DNA of 64,000 bases from Symbiodinium natans (Eukaryota > Sar > Dinophyceae > Suessiales > Symbiodiniaceae): NCBI GenBank assembly GCA_905221605.1, contig CAJNDS010002501.1, forward strand, positions 113,501 through 177,500, read 5' to 3'. The translations under genes and the position numbers were made by a program. Below the pieces are notes generated by a model. The model made no database searches. It worked only from the letters and a program-made list of their open reading frames with translations, and was not told the origin of the DNA. This document shows, piece by piece, positions 18,893 to 28,435 of the stretch. Position 1 is the first letter of the stretch. Each line of letters begins with the position of its first letter.

Positions 18893-19936
18893 TTAAGTTC
18901 CTGTCATCGCACCTATTGCTCCCTTTACTACACCCTTTCCTACTTCTTGTAATCCTGCCGAAAGCGCAGATGATGCCGCCGACCCTGCGCTCGCTAGGAA
19001 TTGACGAACAACGCCACCTCCTCGTCTTTTCTTCATATCCTTCCACTCTTTCACTTTCCGGTTTATCTTTTGTTGGTTTGCCATTGTTTGCCACTCGCCA
19101 CTATTCATATGACCTTGAATAATACCTGATAAATACACTTTCTGTCTCATATCGTTGGGTTCGTCTTCAACTCCTTGAATAACATCAGGCGTTAATAAAT
19201 CACGATAGAACAACTGAAAAAGTATGCCATCAACTGTTATTCTATCATCTGTTAAGATGCTTTGAGCGTTATTATTAAAACTGAATACGCCCCTTTCATG
19301 AGATGTTAATCCTTCGTATTCGTCGTCTGGTATTAATTCTTCTGTTGATACATCGCCTTCTTCTGGTGGTGTTTCTAGTCGTGGCATATTTAATAAACCT
19401 GTAAATCCACGATTTAACATGTTATGAGTAAGTGTATCGTTTAACCTATTTACTGCTTGACTATGACGTTGTCCCACCTCTTGTTGTCGTTGCTCTGTTT
19501 GTCTTCTTCTTTGCTCTGGTTCTCTTGCTAGGTATGTTCTAAAATCTACATCTGAACCTATTGATTGTGGCGTAACCATTCCCGAGTCCCCCTGAACTGT
19601 TTCAATGGGTGTAGCACTTCCTGAATTGTTGTGGCGTTGCTCTAAATGAAATGTTTGTCCGTTTTGTTGTGACTGTCGTTGTAGCATCATCTGACGCATT
19701 TGTCTATCCATTATTCGGTTTTGTTGTTCCTTTAATAATTCAACATGGTCGGCACCATCAAAGAAACTACCTTGCGGACTGTTCCTAAATTGCGTTGCCG
19801 TTCTGTCTGGGAATGGTCTTAATAGTTGTTGGTCTTCACTGATTAAACCTAAAATCTCGTTGAATGTAGGTTTTCTCTTGAGTCCATATTTTTGATAAGG
19901 GTTTATTAACTCAAATCTTGCTGTTTTAGTTGTCAT
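18893..19936 (-). CDS. Hypothetical protein with amphipathic/hydrophobic C-terminus
   Basis: A 347-residue intact protein, ATG at 19936. A Gln/Met/Arg-rich coiled-coil-like stretch (ELLKEQQNRIMDRQMRQMM) lies near residues 65-85, with further Gln/Arg-rich helix at 135-160. The final 40 residues are small-residue and hydrophobic (ASAGSAASSALSAGLQEVGK, then GAIGAMTGT) and would form an amphipathic or membrane-active helix. That layout recalls small virion proteins released during entry, but there is no sequence evidence of homology. It lies 22 bp upstream of the Ser-rich gene on the same strand. Confidence 0.6.
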   Translation of the reverse strand: MTTKTARFELINPYQKYGLKRKPTFNEILGLISEDQQLLRPFPDRTATQFRNSPQGSFFDGADHVELLKEQQNRIMDRQMRQMMLQRQSQQNGQTFHLEQRHNNSGSATPIETVQGDSGMVTPQSIGSDVDFRTYLAREPEQRRRQTEQRQQEVGQRHSQAVNRLNDTLTHNMLNRGFTGLLNMPRLETPPEEGDVSTEELIPDDEYEGLTSHERGVFSFNNNAQSILTDDRITVDGILFQLFYRDLLTPDVIQGVEDEPNDMRQKVYLSGIIQGHMNSGEWQTMANQQKINRKVKEWKDMKKRRGGGVVRQFLASAGSAASSALSAGLQEVGKGVVKGAIGAMTGT

Positions 19937-19972
19937 TAGTTTATATAAATATATTTAGATTAATATTTTTAT

Positions 19973-20308
19973 TTAAACAACGGTTAATTTTTTAAGTTCT
20001 TCAATTCGCTTTTTCATATGCTCTATACTTGAATGAGGTAAGTTCGGTCTAGGTAGTTCATTCATTAAACGGTCTAACTCTTGTTGGTAGTTCTTACGCT
20101 TGTTACTCTCTAACAGTTCATGTCTTTTAAGAAGACTACCCTCGTAACTCTCTCTTAATTTCATATGGTCTCTTAAGTGTTCTAAATATCTTGTATCTTG
20201 AAGTTCAAAAGGGCTATATTGTTTAGTTGATGTGCTTATCTTAAAACCTTTAACATCATCAGGATGTTGTTTCCGCTTTAGTCGTTTATTATACTTCCTA
20301 GAAAACAT
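19973..20308 (-). CDS. Small basic helical hypothetical protein
   Basis: A 111-residue intact protein, ATG at 20308. Lys/Arg-rich N-terminus (FSRKYNKRLKRKQHPDDVKG) and a largely helical remainder with Leu/Glu repeats. Not recognised. It lies between two same-strand neighbours with short spacers, so it is probably co-expressed with the virion genes. Confidence 0.55.
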   Translation of the reverse strand: MFSRKYNKRLKRKQHPDDVKGFKISTSTKQYSPFELQDTRYLEHLRDHMKLRESYEGSLLKRHELLESNKRKNYQQELDRLMNELPRPNLPHSSIEHMKKRIEELKKLTVV

Positions 20309-20333
20309 TATATATTTACTTTAGATTTTATTA

Positions 20334-20912
20334 TTATCGCCTTTTACTTCTTAATCCTCCTACAAACATACTCTGCGTTAAGGCATTTGCCTTCTCTCTT
20401 CTTTTATTCATATACTCTTGTTGTATCAGTTTAAAATTATCGTTAATAATTTCTTGTGGTGATTTAATAACTGGTGGCGGTTCTGGTGCTCTTACTTGTT
20501 GTTTAACCTGTTGTAAATACGCCGGTTCGCTTTCCTGTGGTATAACTTCATTATGTATAACTTCATTATGTATAACTTCATTATGTATAATTTCGTTTGC
20601 GTATGTTGGTTGTTGTTGTATTGCTACTGCCTTTGGTTTTGCCTTTGTCTTCGGTTTTGGTTTTATTGGTTTCTCCTCTAGTTTTGAGCATTTATGTGAG
20701 TATCTTAAAGTCTTTAGCGTTAAGTTTGCTCCGCAGTCTTTACAATTAACCTTTTTGTTTTTCATCCTGTCCGTTTTGTTTTTAAACTCTTGTTCTGGTT
20801 CTTTGGGAGCTTCTTCTTTAACATCAACTGTTTTAACCTCTGGTTGTGGTTCGGGTGCTTCTTCATTTACTATATTGGTGACTGCTTCATTTTTATTATC
20901 TTCATCACTCAT
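20334..20912 (-). CDS. Hypothetical protein with a zinc finger and HNEVI repeats
   Basis: A 192-residue intact protein, ATG at 20912. An acidic/Pro-Glu-rich N-terminus (1-45) precedes a single zinc-binding motif with Cys57, Cys60, His73 and Cys75 (VNCKDCGANL, then YSHKC). A Lys/Pro tract follows (KPKPKTKAKPK), then a pentapeptide repeat HNEVI in three copies encoded by a 15-bp tandem repeat at 20543-20590, and a helical C-terminus. Not recognised. It is next to the penton gene on the same strand. Confidence 0.6.
   Translation of the reverse strand: MSDEDNKNEAVTNIVNEEAPEPQPEVKTVDVKEEAPKEPEQEFKNKTDRMKNKKVNCKDCGANLTLKTLRYSHKCSKLEEKPIKPKPKTKAKPKAVAIQQQPTYANEIIHNEVIHNEVIHNEVIPQESEPAYLQQVKQQVRAPEPPPVIKSPQEIINDNFKLIQQEYMNKRREKANALTQSMFVGGLRSKRR
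20543..20590 (-). repeat. 15-bp in-frame tandem repeat
   Basis: Three near-perfect copies of TATAACTTCATTATG (plus strand) inside the 192-residue gene encode HNEVI on the minus strand. A length-variable site. Confidence 0.85.
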
Positions 20913-21004
20913 CTTATATATTATTCTATATTATTTCTATTTTTAATGAAATGGAAATAAAGTAGATACTTAAAGATACTGATTATATTGCTACCTTATT
21001 TAAT

Positions 21005-21865
21005 TTATAAATTTACAAAGAGGAGACTAAAACTTATTGGGGTATTGTGAAAGTCTATTGTTTTGCCCCTCGCATCGGTTATTCTAAATCGTAAGCGCTT
21101 AAAACTTCTGTTACTAACATCTATAAAATCGTTCATCAAAGGAGGTGAGCTTGAAACCGTAACACCTCCGACATTATACATCATGTTAATTTTCTTTATG
21201 ATGGCATTTGAAAAACTATTAGGCGCCGAATAGTGGTAGTCGCTTAACTCGCTACAAATGATATAAACCGAGTTGAAAGGATTTAAGTTAAATAAACCAC
21301 TTGTCCATGATGTGTTGGTCATTGCTTTAATTTCATAATTGCCTATTAGTTTGCTAATACTCATTGGGTCATCAATTATATAAGACGGGTCACTAGGTGT
21401 TGTATTGTGCCATAAGATGCCCTTTAGTTCTTCATCGGTAGGAATTTTAAAACTAAAGGTGTTAAGTGTTATTGTTATTACTGCGTTTCTTTGGTCGCTG
21501 TCATAAGATGAAGTGAATAAGTCCGCTTGAATGTCGCTATTTAAGGCATTAAGTTGTGTTATAATATTAGCGATTAATTGTGAGGCAAAGAAGACCTGAT
21601 TTTTAACGTCAATCTTACAAAACCTTTCAATTTCACCAGTGCTAGTTTTATACAATATTAAGTAAAAGTATTGATAAAATCCTTCAGGGGTAGTATAATA
21701 ACTTTGAGGTATTACTTCATCTGTTACATACATAACGGTATTAGGGAAGGTTTCTAAGTTTTCATTTAATTCAATTACAAAGTCACTACTTGAGTTGCTT
21801 TGAGGCAGTCTTTCTCCACTATCTACAAACACTTTTGAATAAGTCAATTTACGATTTGAAAGCAT
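21005..21865 (-). CDS. Penton / minor capsid protein
   Basis: A 286-residue intact protein, ATG at 21865. The N-terminus matches the pattern seen in PLV and virophage penton proteins: VFVDSGERL, then an SSSDFVIEL segment, then VMYVTDEVIPQSYYTT. The rest is beta-rich, as expected for a single jelly-roll. In the virion it would form the pentamers at the fivefold vertices alongside the MCP. It starts 42 bp from the divergent lipase gene, so the two share the AT-rich intergenic region. Confidence 0.75.
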   Translation of the reverse strand: MLSNRKLTYSKVFVDSGERLPQSNSSSDFVIELNENLETFPNTVMYVTDEVIPQSYYTTPEGFYQYFYLILYKTSTGEIERFCKIDVKNQVFFASQLIANIITQLNALNSDIQADLFTSSYDSDQRNAVITITLNTFSFKIPTDEELKGILWHNTTPSDPSYIIDDPMSISKLIGNYEIKAMTNTSWTSGLFNLNPFNSVYIICSELSDYHYSAPNSFSNAIIKKINMMYNVGGVTVSSSPPLMNDFIDVSNRSFKRLRFRITDARGKTIDFHNTPISFSLLFVNL

Positions 21866-21907
21866 TATTAATTAATGTTAGAAAATTTATAATTAATATT
21901 ATAATTA
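21866..21907. promoter_or_regulatory. Shared divergent promoter region, penton and lipase
   Basis: A 42-bp, almost pure A/T spacer between the starts of two divergent genes. Repeated ATTAATTA and AATTAAT motifs are present. Any promoter must lie here or inside the genes. Confidence 0.4.
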
Positions 21908-22876
21908 ATGGCAGGTGTTAATGTAGGCGTCAGAGTAGCAGAAATATTAAGAGGGTTACAAACAGCAAGAGCAGGAGGTGGGATAGCGAGAGAGGCAACG
22001 ATGGAACAACAAGCGTTAAGAGGTTTTCAAGACGGGCGAGGTGGTATAACAAACATTCTTGAAGATGCTTTACAAGGACGAGGAAGAATTAATAATTTAA
22101 ACACAGGAGCGGGAAAGTATCTAGCGTCAGAGGCAGGCAAGGATATGGAGAGAGCAAGGCATGAACGAAGGGAAAGAGAGGAAGAAGCACAACAAGAATT
22201 AACGCGAGAAGAGTTAAGAAAGAAGAGACTATTAACGAGAGCAGAGGATTTTAACAAACATTTTAACACATCAGTGGCACGATACGACCCTAAATACAGA
22301 GAAGTCGTTAATGTAGAAAATAAAAACAGCATTGATGACGTTAAGGGATTACAAACTGCCTACGCTAGAAACACAGGATTATTCAAGCAAGGAAACACGC
22401 TATATATTTCAGGCACGGGTGGTAAATCTGGTTTTGGTTCTAAAGTAAATGATGTTTTCAGCGATATATTTTTAATACCTACACATAATGTTCAAATGTC
22501 GGAGAAATACAAGGATGTAATGGCAGAGTTGGAGAAAAACCCAGATGTTACTCGTTTGGTGGGACATAGCCTTGGTAGTTCCGTTCTTCAAGAAATAAAC
22601 AACAGGAATAATCAAAAGTATATAACAACGACTTATAACGCCCCTTTTATTTCATTTGGTAATCGTCAGAAGAACCCACATGCGTTAAGGTTTTCAAATA
22701 AAGGGGATGTAATCAGTGCTTTAGATAGGAACGCAATCAAAGTTGAAACAGGAACAATAAACCCGTCGGAGGCGCATAAGTTTAAAAATATGACTACACA
22801 GGGTAGTTTTGAACAAGGAGTAGATGATAGCGCTCAAGTGGCAAGAAATATTCAAATACAAAATTGGAATAAATAA
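21908..22876 (+). CDS. Class 3-like lipase (alpha/beta hydrolase)
   Basis: A 322-residue intact protein, ATG at 21908. A basic, Arg/Glu-rich N-terminal region (1-115) precedes a hydrolase domain. The nucleophile elbow GHSLG is at 219-223 (Ser221), followed by Asp267 in NKGDVIS and His290 in SEAHKF, in the order Ser-Asp-His of the Lipase_3 fold. Likely to hydrolyse membrane lipids, perhaps during entry or release; related lipases are known in some PLVs. No signal peptide is visible, so it may be packaged in the virion, which is inference. Confidence 0.8.
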   Translation: MAGVNVGVRVAEILRGLQTARAGGGIAREATMEQQALRGFQDGRGGITNILEDALQGRGRINNLNTGAGKYLASEAGKDMERARHERREREEEAQQELTREELRKKRLLTRAEDFNKHFNTSVARYDPKYREVVNVENKNSIDDVKGLQTAYARNTGLFKQGNTLYISGTGGKSGFGSKVNDVFSDIFLIPTHNVQMSEKYKDVMAELEKNPDVTRLVGHSLGSSVLQEINNRNNQKYITTTYNAPFISFGNRQKNPHALRFSNKGDVISALDRNAIKVETGTINPSEAHKFKNMTTQGSFEQGVDDSAQVARNIQIQNWNK

Positions 22877-22898
22877 TAATAACTATGTTTAATTATTA

Positions 22899-23291
22899 TT
22901 ATATAAACTCATAAGAAAAAGATTTAAACTTATATTCAAGACCATTAGCGTCATAATAAGTCCAGTCACTAACATCTTCATCCGTTGTTGTTCTGTAAGA
23001 CCTAAACCTAAACACATCATTTTTATCACCTTCTAAGCGTATAATTTCTTTGTATATCACACCGTCTATTTCATATCTTATTAGTGTATTCTTTGGTAGT
23101 TGTTTTGATGTAGCATTTTTAAAAACATGGTTTTCGGTGTCAAATCCAATATCTAGTTTTACCTTCCTATAGAGCATTCTTTTTTTACAATAACTAGCAT
23201 TCTCAGATATGAACATAGAAATACCAATGATAGAGTAAGTATACATGGGTATGACTACTCCTAATGTTGCCCCGACAAATACTGCTTCCAT
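22899..23291 (-). CDS. Small membrane-anchored hypothetical protein
   Basis: I choose the ATG at 23291 (MEAVFVGATLGVVIPMYTYS), giving 130 residues. The longer frame to 23375 starts in DNA that is also the 5' end of the next plus-strand gene and its promoter. The N-terminal 30 residues are hydrophobic, one membrane segment or signal anchor. The remainder is soluble and beta-like (RYEIDGVIYKEIIRL). Not recognised. Convergent with the lipase gene, 22 bp apart. Confidence 0.6.
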   Translation of the reverse strand: MEAVFVGATLGVVIPMYTYSIIGISMFISENASYCKKRMLYRKVKLDIGFDTENHVFKNATSKQLPKNTLIRYEIDGVIYKEIIRLEGDKNDVFRFRSYRTTTDEDVSDWTYYDANGLEYKFKSFSYEFI

Positions 23292-23320
23292 TATTATATA
23301 AAGTATTATATACTTAAATA

Positions 23321-23539
23321 ATGATAAAAAGTTCTTATAAACCATATAAAGAGTTAATACTAAACGGGAAGGCAAATAAATTAAATAACATAATACAAAG
23401 GGATATTAACAAAAAAGATTATAATATGATTAAGGACATGCTAGAAGACAAGCAAGAAATACTTATAAAAAATAATGATATTAAAACTAAAAAGATTTTG
23501 CCACCTGAAACTGATAAAAAGAAATCTAAAAAATATTAA
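23321..23539 (+). CDS. Small lysine-rich hypothetical protein
   Basis: A 72-residue intact protein, ATG at 23321 directly after TACTTAAATA. Basic and helical (NIIQRDINKKDYNMIKDMLE), with a Lys-rich C-terminus. It lies 23 bp before the MCP on the same strand and is probably co-transcribed with it. Function unknown. Confidence 0.5.
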   Translation: MIKSSYKPYKELILNGKANKLNNIIQRDINKKDYNMIKDMLEDKQEILIKNNDIKTKKILPPETDKKKSKKY

Positions 23540-23562
23540 AATCTAATCTAGTTTATATAATA

Positions 23563-25176
23563 ATGGACAATTTAGTAGCAGAAGCAAGCGATGTTATGAG
23601 CCCAGCGTTAGACTTTGGATTACCTAAAACCGCACAGTATGTAACAGACCGCCGACATGTAAATTATTTTCCTAGCGGTAGCAACGTTTATAAAAGTGAC
23701 GGAAGCGGAAATTTAAATATTAGGTTTTATATTACAGGTGAAGACGGGACTTACTTAGATTTATCTAGTATCCGTTTATTTGCTAATTTAAAGAACAATG
23801 ATGTAGAAAGTCATTTCTTACGCCCCTTATCTGGTCTTCATGGCTTCTTCAGTCGTTATAGATGTACCGTAGGTGGCCAACTCGTCCAAGATATTGACCA
23901 ATACAATAGACATTGTGAGTTATACAACTCGTTTAAATCTGCCGATGCTAGACACTCTGATGATATTGAAAGCGCGGCTAATCCTCGTTGGGACGATGAC
24001 TGGCGACATAAATACGCTAATGGACTTGAACAATTTGTAGGAATAGATTATGACCCTACTACAACTAATCCATCTGCGAGCACCACCGTAGAAGCGGCGC
24101 CCACTGGAAACAAAAATTATCGTGACTTTAACGCTTTTGGTGATATTGGTAATAGATACACTCGTCATTCTATGTCAGGAATTCGTGGCGGTGAATATGT
24201 AAGATTAGGTCATAAATTTAAATGCGGTTTCCTAGAAAGTAATTATTACCTACCAGTTCGTTATGCTCCTTTAGAAATTGAAGTAACTTTAACATCAGAC
24301 CCAGAAGCACCAATTATTAAACCAGTAGTAACAGCAGGCGATTACAGCGATAGTAAAGGAGATAGATACGGACATTATTTCACAACCGGAGACACAAGCA
24401 CATTATACGAGCTTAACTCACTAATTGTAAGAGCTGAGGTGGTCTCTCTCGATTCACAAGTGAATAATAATATAACGAGTCACCTATTACAAGGTGGTTC
24501 ATTGAAAATTGTTTATCCTATGTATCACACACTAAGTCAAACTTTCAGCACTGACGGAAACGAGATTAATATGAATGTTGTTAAATCAGCGAGTAAATTA
24601 AACGGTATGTTTATCACTTTATAAAGACAACAGCGTGGAGCATCTTTAGGAACAGGAAACACCGCAGGAATGGAAAATGGCTACTATTTACCCGACAATT
24701 ATGTTTATAAGCGTTGGAATTACTTTTACAATCCGATGATTAACGCTAGACTTAATGACCTTGGAGCAAATGCGACAGGAGCGGATAAAGGATATGGTTT
24801 CGCTAATAAGAATTTAAATATTTCGTGGCAGGTTCAAATACACAATAAAAAATATCCAGAATTTGAATCACAAAGTTTAGCAGAGCATTGGTATTTCTTA
24901 AACCGTATGCTTTCATATATTAACCCAGACCAAGACGCATGTAGTATTACCTATGCACAGTATAGAAGCGATAAATTCATCATTGGTATTAATTTTGAAA
25001 AAATGAGTGAGCAACATATGACAGGGGTAAACACAAAAATGAGTGGTTTATCTAATATTAAAATAAAACCATTTAGAACATTAGCTGAAGAAGAAAAAAA
25101 TCAAGAAATATTTTGTCACATAATATCAGAGACTGTACTGGAGATTCGCTCAGATGGGTCTATAGTCTATGATTAA
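23563..25176 (+). pseudogene. Major capsid protein (double jelly-roll type) with an in-frame TAA
   Basis: 537 codons in a single frame, interrupted by one TAA at 24622-24624 (codon 354). The frame continues without a shift to 25176. Position next to the penton and ATPase genes, length and sequence character (PSGSNVYKSDGSGNLNIRFY, DQYNRHCELYN, a Trp/Tyr-rich C-terminal half) fit a PLV-type MCP, which forms the hexameric capsomers. The stop would remove the second jelly-roll. Either this copy is dead, or the stop is suppressed; the ends of other genes in the element use TAA normally, so the first is more likely. A partial restart at ATG 24670 is not expected to give a working capsid protein. 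Confidence 0.85.
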
Positions 25177-25212
25177 GTGTAAGAATAACCACAAATGATA
25201 TAAAGAAAGGCA

Positions 25213-25222
25213 TACTTAAATA
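25213..25222 (+). promoter_or_regulatory. Recurrent intergenic motif TACTTAAATA
   Basis: The same ten bases directly precede the start codon at 23321 and lie 14 nt before the start at 25236. TACTTAAA also occurs at 20967 and 30891 between genes. A promoter element is possible; AT-rich chance cannot be excluded. Confidence 0.3.
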
Positions 25223-25235
25223 ATAACGAGTAATT

Positions 25236-25955
25236 ATGAGTATGAGGGAGTATTCACAAGGAAAAATCTATTGTATTAGAAATTATATTAGTGATGATAT
25301 TTATGTTGGTTCGACATGTGAAAAGTTATTAAGCAAACGGATGGTAAAACACAGAAGAAACTTCAACAACAAACGATATGAGAATATATTACTATATCAA
25401 AAGATGAGGGAATTAGGTGTTGAAAACTTTTATATTGAACTACATCATCATTACCCTACTGAAACGAAGGATGGGTTAAGGGCAGAAGAAGGTAAATGGA
25501 TAAGAGAGATTGGCGCATTAAACCAAAGAATAGAGAAACGTGATAAACAACAGTATTACCAAGACAAATACGAACAAATTAAGGAAAACAAGAAAGAGAA
25601 ATACAAAATAAGCTGTGAAGACATTAAACAGAGAAAACGGGGGTATTACAAAGACAACAAGCAATCCATCACTGAACGGAACAAAAACTACTGTTTGCTA
25701 AATCACGAAAAGATATTGCTAAATAAACATGAATATTATCAGAATAATAGAGACGACATATTACGAAAAGCTAAAGAAAAAAGGGACATGAAAAGTAAAG
25801 AACAAAGACAAAATAAAGAAACGCACTTAGTAAAATTGTTAGAGGAGGAACCAACAAAGTTTTTCAAGTGCCCTTGTGGTCAAATACTAATGCTTATTAA
25901 TAAAAACCGTCATCTAAAATCGAAACATCACCAAAACTATAAACCTAATGATTAA
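25236..25955 (+). CDS. GIY-YIG endonuclease-like protein 2 with C-terminal zinc motif
   Basis: A 239-residue intact protein, ATG at 25236 (a second ATG follows at 25242). GIY-YIG core: GKIYCIRN, then DIYVGSTCE, Arg in KRMVKHRR and Glu in RAEEGKWIRE. A long Lys/Glu/Asn-rich linker leads to a C-terminal C-x-C-G motif with two His (FKCPCGQILMLINKNRHLKS). Same architecture as the paralogues at 10134 and 28675. It lies between the MCP and spike genes on the same strand, a typical place for a homing-type nuclease to sit. Confidence 0.85.
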   Translation: MSMREYSQGKIYCIRNYISDDIYVGSTCEKLLSKRMVKHRRNFNNKRYENILLYQKMRELGVENFYIELHHHYPTETKDGLRAEEGKWIREIGALNQRIEKRDKQQYYQDKYEQIKENKKEKYKISCEDIKQRKRGYYKDNKQSITERNKNYCLLNHEKILLNKHEYYQNNRDDILRKAKEKRDMKSKEQRQNKETHLVKLLEEEPTKFFKCPCGQILMLINKNRHLKSKHHQNYKPND

Positions 25956-25980
25956 AAATATTATTATCTAAAATAATAAT

Positions 25981-28413
25981 ATGATTAATCATCCTATGTC
26001 TATCGATGGGACAACAACTATTTATGCTAATGAGTTTGTAAAAGTTTATGAAACGGGAACATCAACCATTGAACGAGACTTCGCAACAAAAACAGAATTA
26101 ACAAACATAAACACAGCAAACGCGGCAAGTATAACAGCTAACGCCGATGCTATCACAATTCTGAATACCAAACAGCTTCAAAATTTTAATAACATTAATG
26201 CTATTAATACTGATTTAACTGATAATTATCAAACAAACTTAACATTAAGTAGTAACTTTTATACCAAAACGGAGTTAGATACTACTTTTACAAATTATTA
26301 TACACAAACCCAGATAGATACGAATTTACCAACTAATTTTCAAACTAATACGCAACTTCAAACAAACTATTACAATAAGAGTCAGATTGATGCTAACAAC
26401 TGGATAGATTCTACATCATTAACCCCATATGTTTTAACATCAACACTCACAGCTAGTTATTATACAATAGCACAGACACAAAGTTTATATTATGATAAAA
26501 CATATATTGATGCTAATATTGGTGGAGGTGGTTACACCACTAATGAAGTGGATAATTTATTAGCATTAAGAGTTCCATTGAGTGATTTTACTGATAGGTT
26601 TAAAACAAACCCAGTTATTGATTGTAGCGCTCCAACTATTATTCATACGGGCTTAACATTGAATAATGAAACAATAAATATATCACCGACTACTGGGTTA
26701 TTATTTAGCAATCAAACGGGAGGAGGGGATAAAGTAGTAAGTGTGTTTAAAAATGCTACTAATTATATAACTTTACAAGGAAATAAAATTGTATCAAACG
26801 CTACATCTGATGATAGTGTTGTAGATTTAGAATTAAACCCGTCCGGAAATGTTAATATTAGTAATGATTTATCATTAACTAATTTAACAGCAGACAGCAT
26901 TAACTTAACAAATAATGTTAATATCGGTGGAAATATTGAATTAACAGACGCTAATACAAGTATAGAAAGATATAATAACGCTACTAAATCAAATATATCA
27001 ATGGATTTAAGAACAGACCAAGAGGCAATGAGATTAATGTTAGGAGCACCAACAGACGCAGACACTAATACATTTATTGAATGTAATAATACAACAGGAG
27101 GAACAACATTATTTAACCCAACTTATTTTAAAGACACTATAAATTATGAAAACGACACCTTAAATATTTCTAATAACTCAGGAATTACATTTTATAAAGA
27201 TACCACGGATGCTTCTAATGTAATGTGTGTGAAGAATGCTCAAGGATACTTAAAATTTATTTCTTTTGGTATTAATGCTTATAATACAAATAATGACAGT
27301 TCTTCATTACTTTTATTAAATACAGCAAACGGAAATGGTGTTTATTGCTTAAGTTTAGGAATTGGAGCAATCCAAGGAGCAAATAAATTAAATATAGGGG
27401 GAGGCAATGCTAATTTTGGAAGCACAGCATCGTTTCAAAGCACATCAACATTCAACGGCGATATTTATGTAAATAATTCGGGTAGAATATTTCAAAGAGC
27501 CGACGCTAATAATTCATTAAATGTAGTATCAACAGAAGAAATAAATTTTTCATTACAATCAAATAGAACAACCGACCCGACTACTGGCACTATTGCTTTA
27601 CAATTAAACGACACTAACGGAATTACATTAAACAGAGCAGTTACGAATAACCTCACTTTTAATAGTATTGGTAATATCGTTGGTGAAGCAGATGTCATTA
27701 GTTGGGGGCGTTTTATGTTTCAAAATAGTAGCGAATTAAAAGAAGTATTGGATACTCAATATAAGTTATATATTAGAAATGGTGATACATTAGGAGATAT
27801 TAATTTAACTGTTGGTTTAGAAAGTAGCACACCAGAAATTCAATTAACGGATGGAAAAATAAATTTATTAGGCAATCTGGAAATAACTCACACTGATGTA
27901 TCAGGGTCGCAACGAGTATTAATAAATAACCCAGATACTGACGGATTTATTAGATTAAGCAATAATAATTTATCAAGATTAGACGCAACAAATACAGGCG
28001 TAGATGTTTATGGTTTCTTTACTACAACGAATAACGCTGATATTGGAGGAAATGTAACATGTGTTGCTTTAACTGAAACATCAGACGCTAAACTGAAAGA
28101 GAACGTTAAAGAGGTAAATACGAAAGAATGTTATAAAGCCGTTAAGTATATCAAACCTAAAACATATAATTTTATTAAAGACGAAGATGAAAAGTCAAAC
28201 TTGGGTTTTATAGCTGATGACATAAAAGACGCTAAGATGCCGAAAGAATGGGACAACATAATATATTATAATGATGAAGGCATAAAATTATTAGCATATA
28301 ATAAGATGACTGTTGTTCTTTGGGGTTGTGTTCAAGAGTTACAAAAAGAAATAACTTCTTTGAAAGGTGAAATAACGAAATTGAAAAAGAAAAATAAAGA
28401 TGAGAGTGATTAA
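25981..28413 (+). CDS. Spike/fibre protein with self-cleaving S74 (endosialidase-type) chaperone
   Basis: An 810-residue intact protein, ATG at 25981. Residues about 85-180 hold repeats of the fibre type Y-Y-x-K-x-x-I-D (NYYTQTQIDTN, NYYNKSQIDAN, LYYDKTYIDAN), which in phage fibres build trimeric stalks. A long Asn/Thr-rich beta region follows. The C-terminus is an intramolecular chaperone: TETSDAKLKEN at about 698-708, LGFIADDI, then a helix MTVVLWGCVQELQKEI and a coiled coil. In this family the chaperone cuts itself off using a Ser-Lys pair; Ser701 and Lys706 have the expected spacing of five. Predicted to be the host-binding fibre of the virion, trimerised before release of the last 110 residues. 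Confidence 0.88.
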   Translation: MINHPMSIDGTTTIYANEFVKVYETGTSTIERDFATKTELTNINTANAASITANADAITILNTKQLQNFNNINAINTDLTDNYQTNLTLSSNFYTKTELDTTFTNYYTQTQIDTNLPTNFQTNTQLQTNYYNKSQIDANNWIDSTSLTPYVLTSTLTASYYTIAQTQSLYYDKTYIDANIGGGGYTTNEVDNLLALRVPLSDFTDRFKTNPVIDCSAPTIIHTGLTLNNETINISPTTGLLFSNQTGGGDKVVSVFKNATNYITLQGNKIVSNATSDDSVVDLELNPSGNVNISNDLSLTNLTADSINLTNNVNIGGNIELTDANTSIERYNNATKSNISMDLRTDQEAMRLMLGAPTDADTNTFIECNNTTGGTTLFNPTYFKDTINYENDTLNISNNSGITFYKDTTDASNVMCVKNAQGYLKFISFGINAYNTNNDSSSLLLLNTANGNGVYCLSLGIGAIQGANKLNIGGGNANFGSTASFQSTSTFNGDIYVNNSGRIFQRADANNSLNVVSTEEINFSLQSNRTTDPTTGTIALQLNDTNGITLNRAVTNNLTFNSIGNIVGEADVISWGRFMFQNSSELKEVLDTQYKLYIRNGDTLGDINLTVGLESSTPEIQLTDGKINLLGNLEITHTDVSGSQRVLINNPDTDGFIRLSNNNLSRLDATNTGVDVYGFFTTTNNADIGGNVTCVALTETSDAKLKENVKEVNTKECYKAVKYIKPKTYNFIKDEDEKSNLGFIADDIKDAKMPKEWDNIIYYNDEGIKLLAYNKMTVVLWGCVQELQKEITSLKGEITKLKKKNKDESD

Positions 28414-28435
28414 GAATTATGTATATTAATATATA

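Noticed and set aside
23292..23375. N-terminal extension of the minus-strand membrane protein
   Set aside because: It overlaps the start of the plus-strand gene at 23321; the ATG at 23291 gives a better start with an immediate membrane segment.
24670..25176. A separate gene after the MCP stop
   Set aside because: It is in the same frame as the upstream MCP, with open codons between the stop and this ATG, so it is the C-terminal part of one capsid gene.
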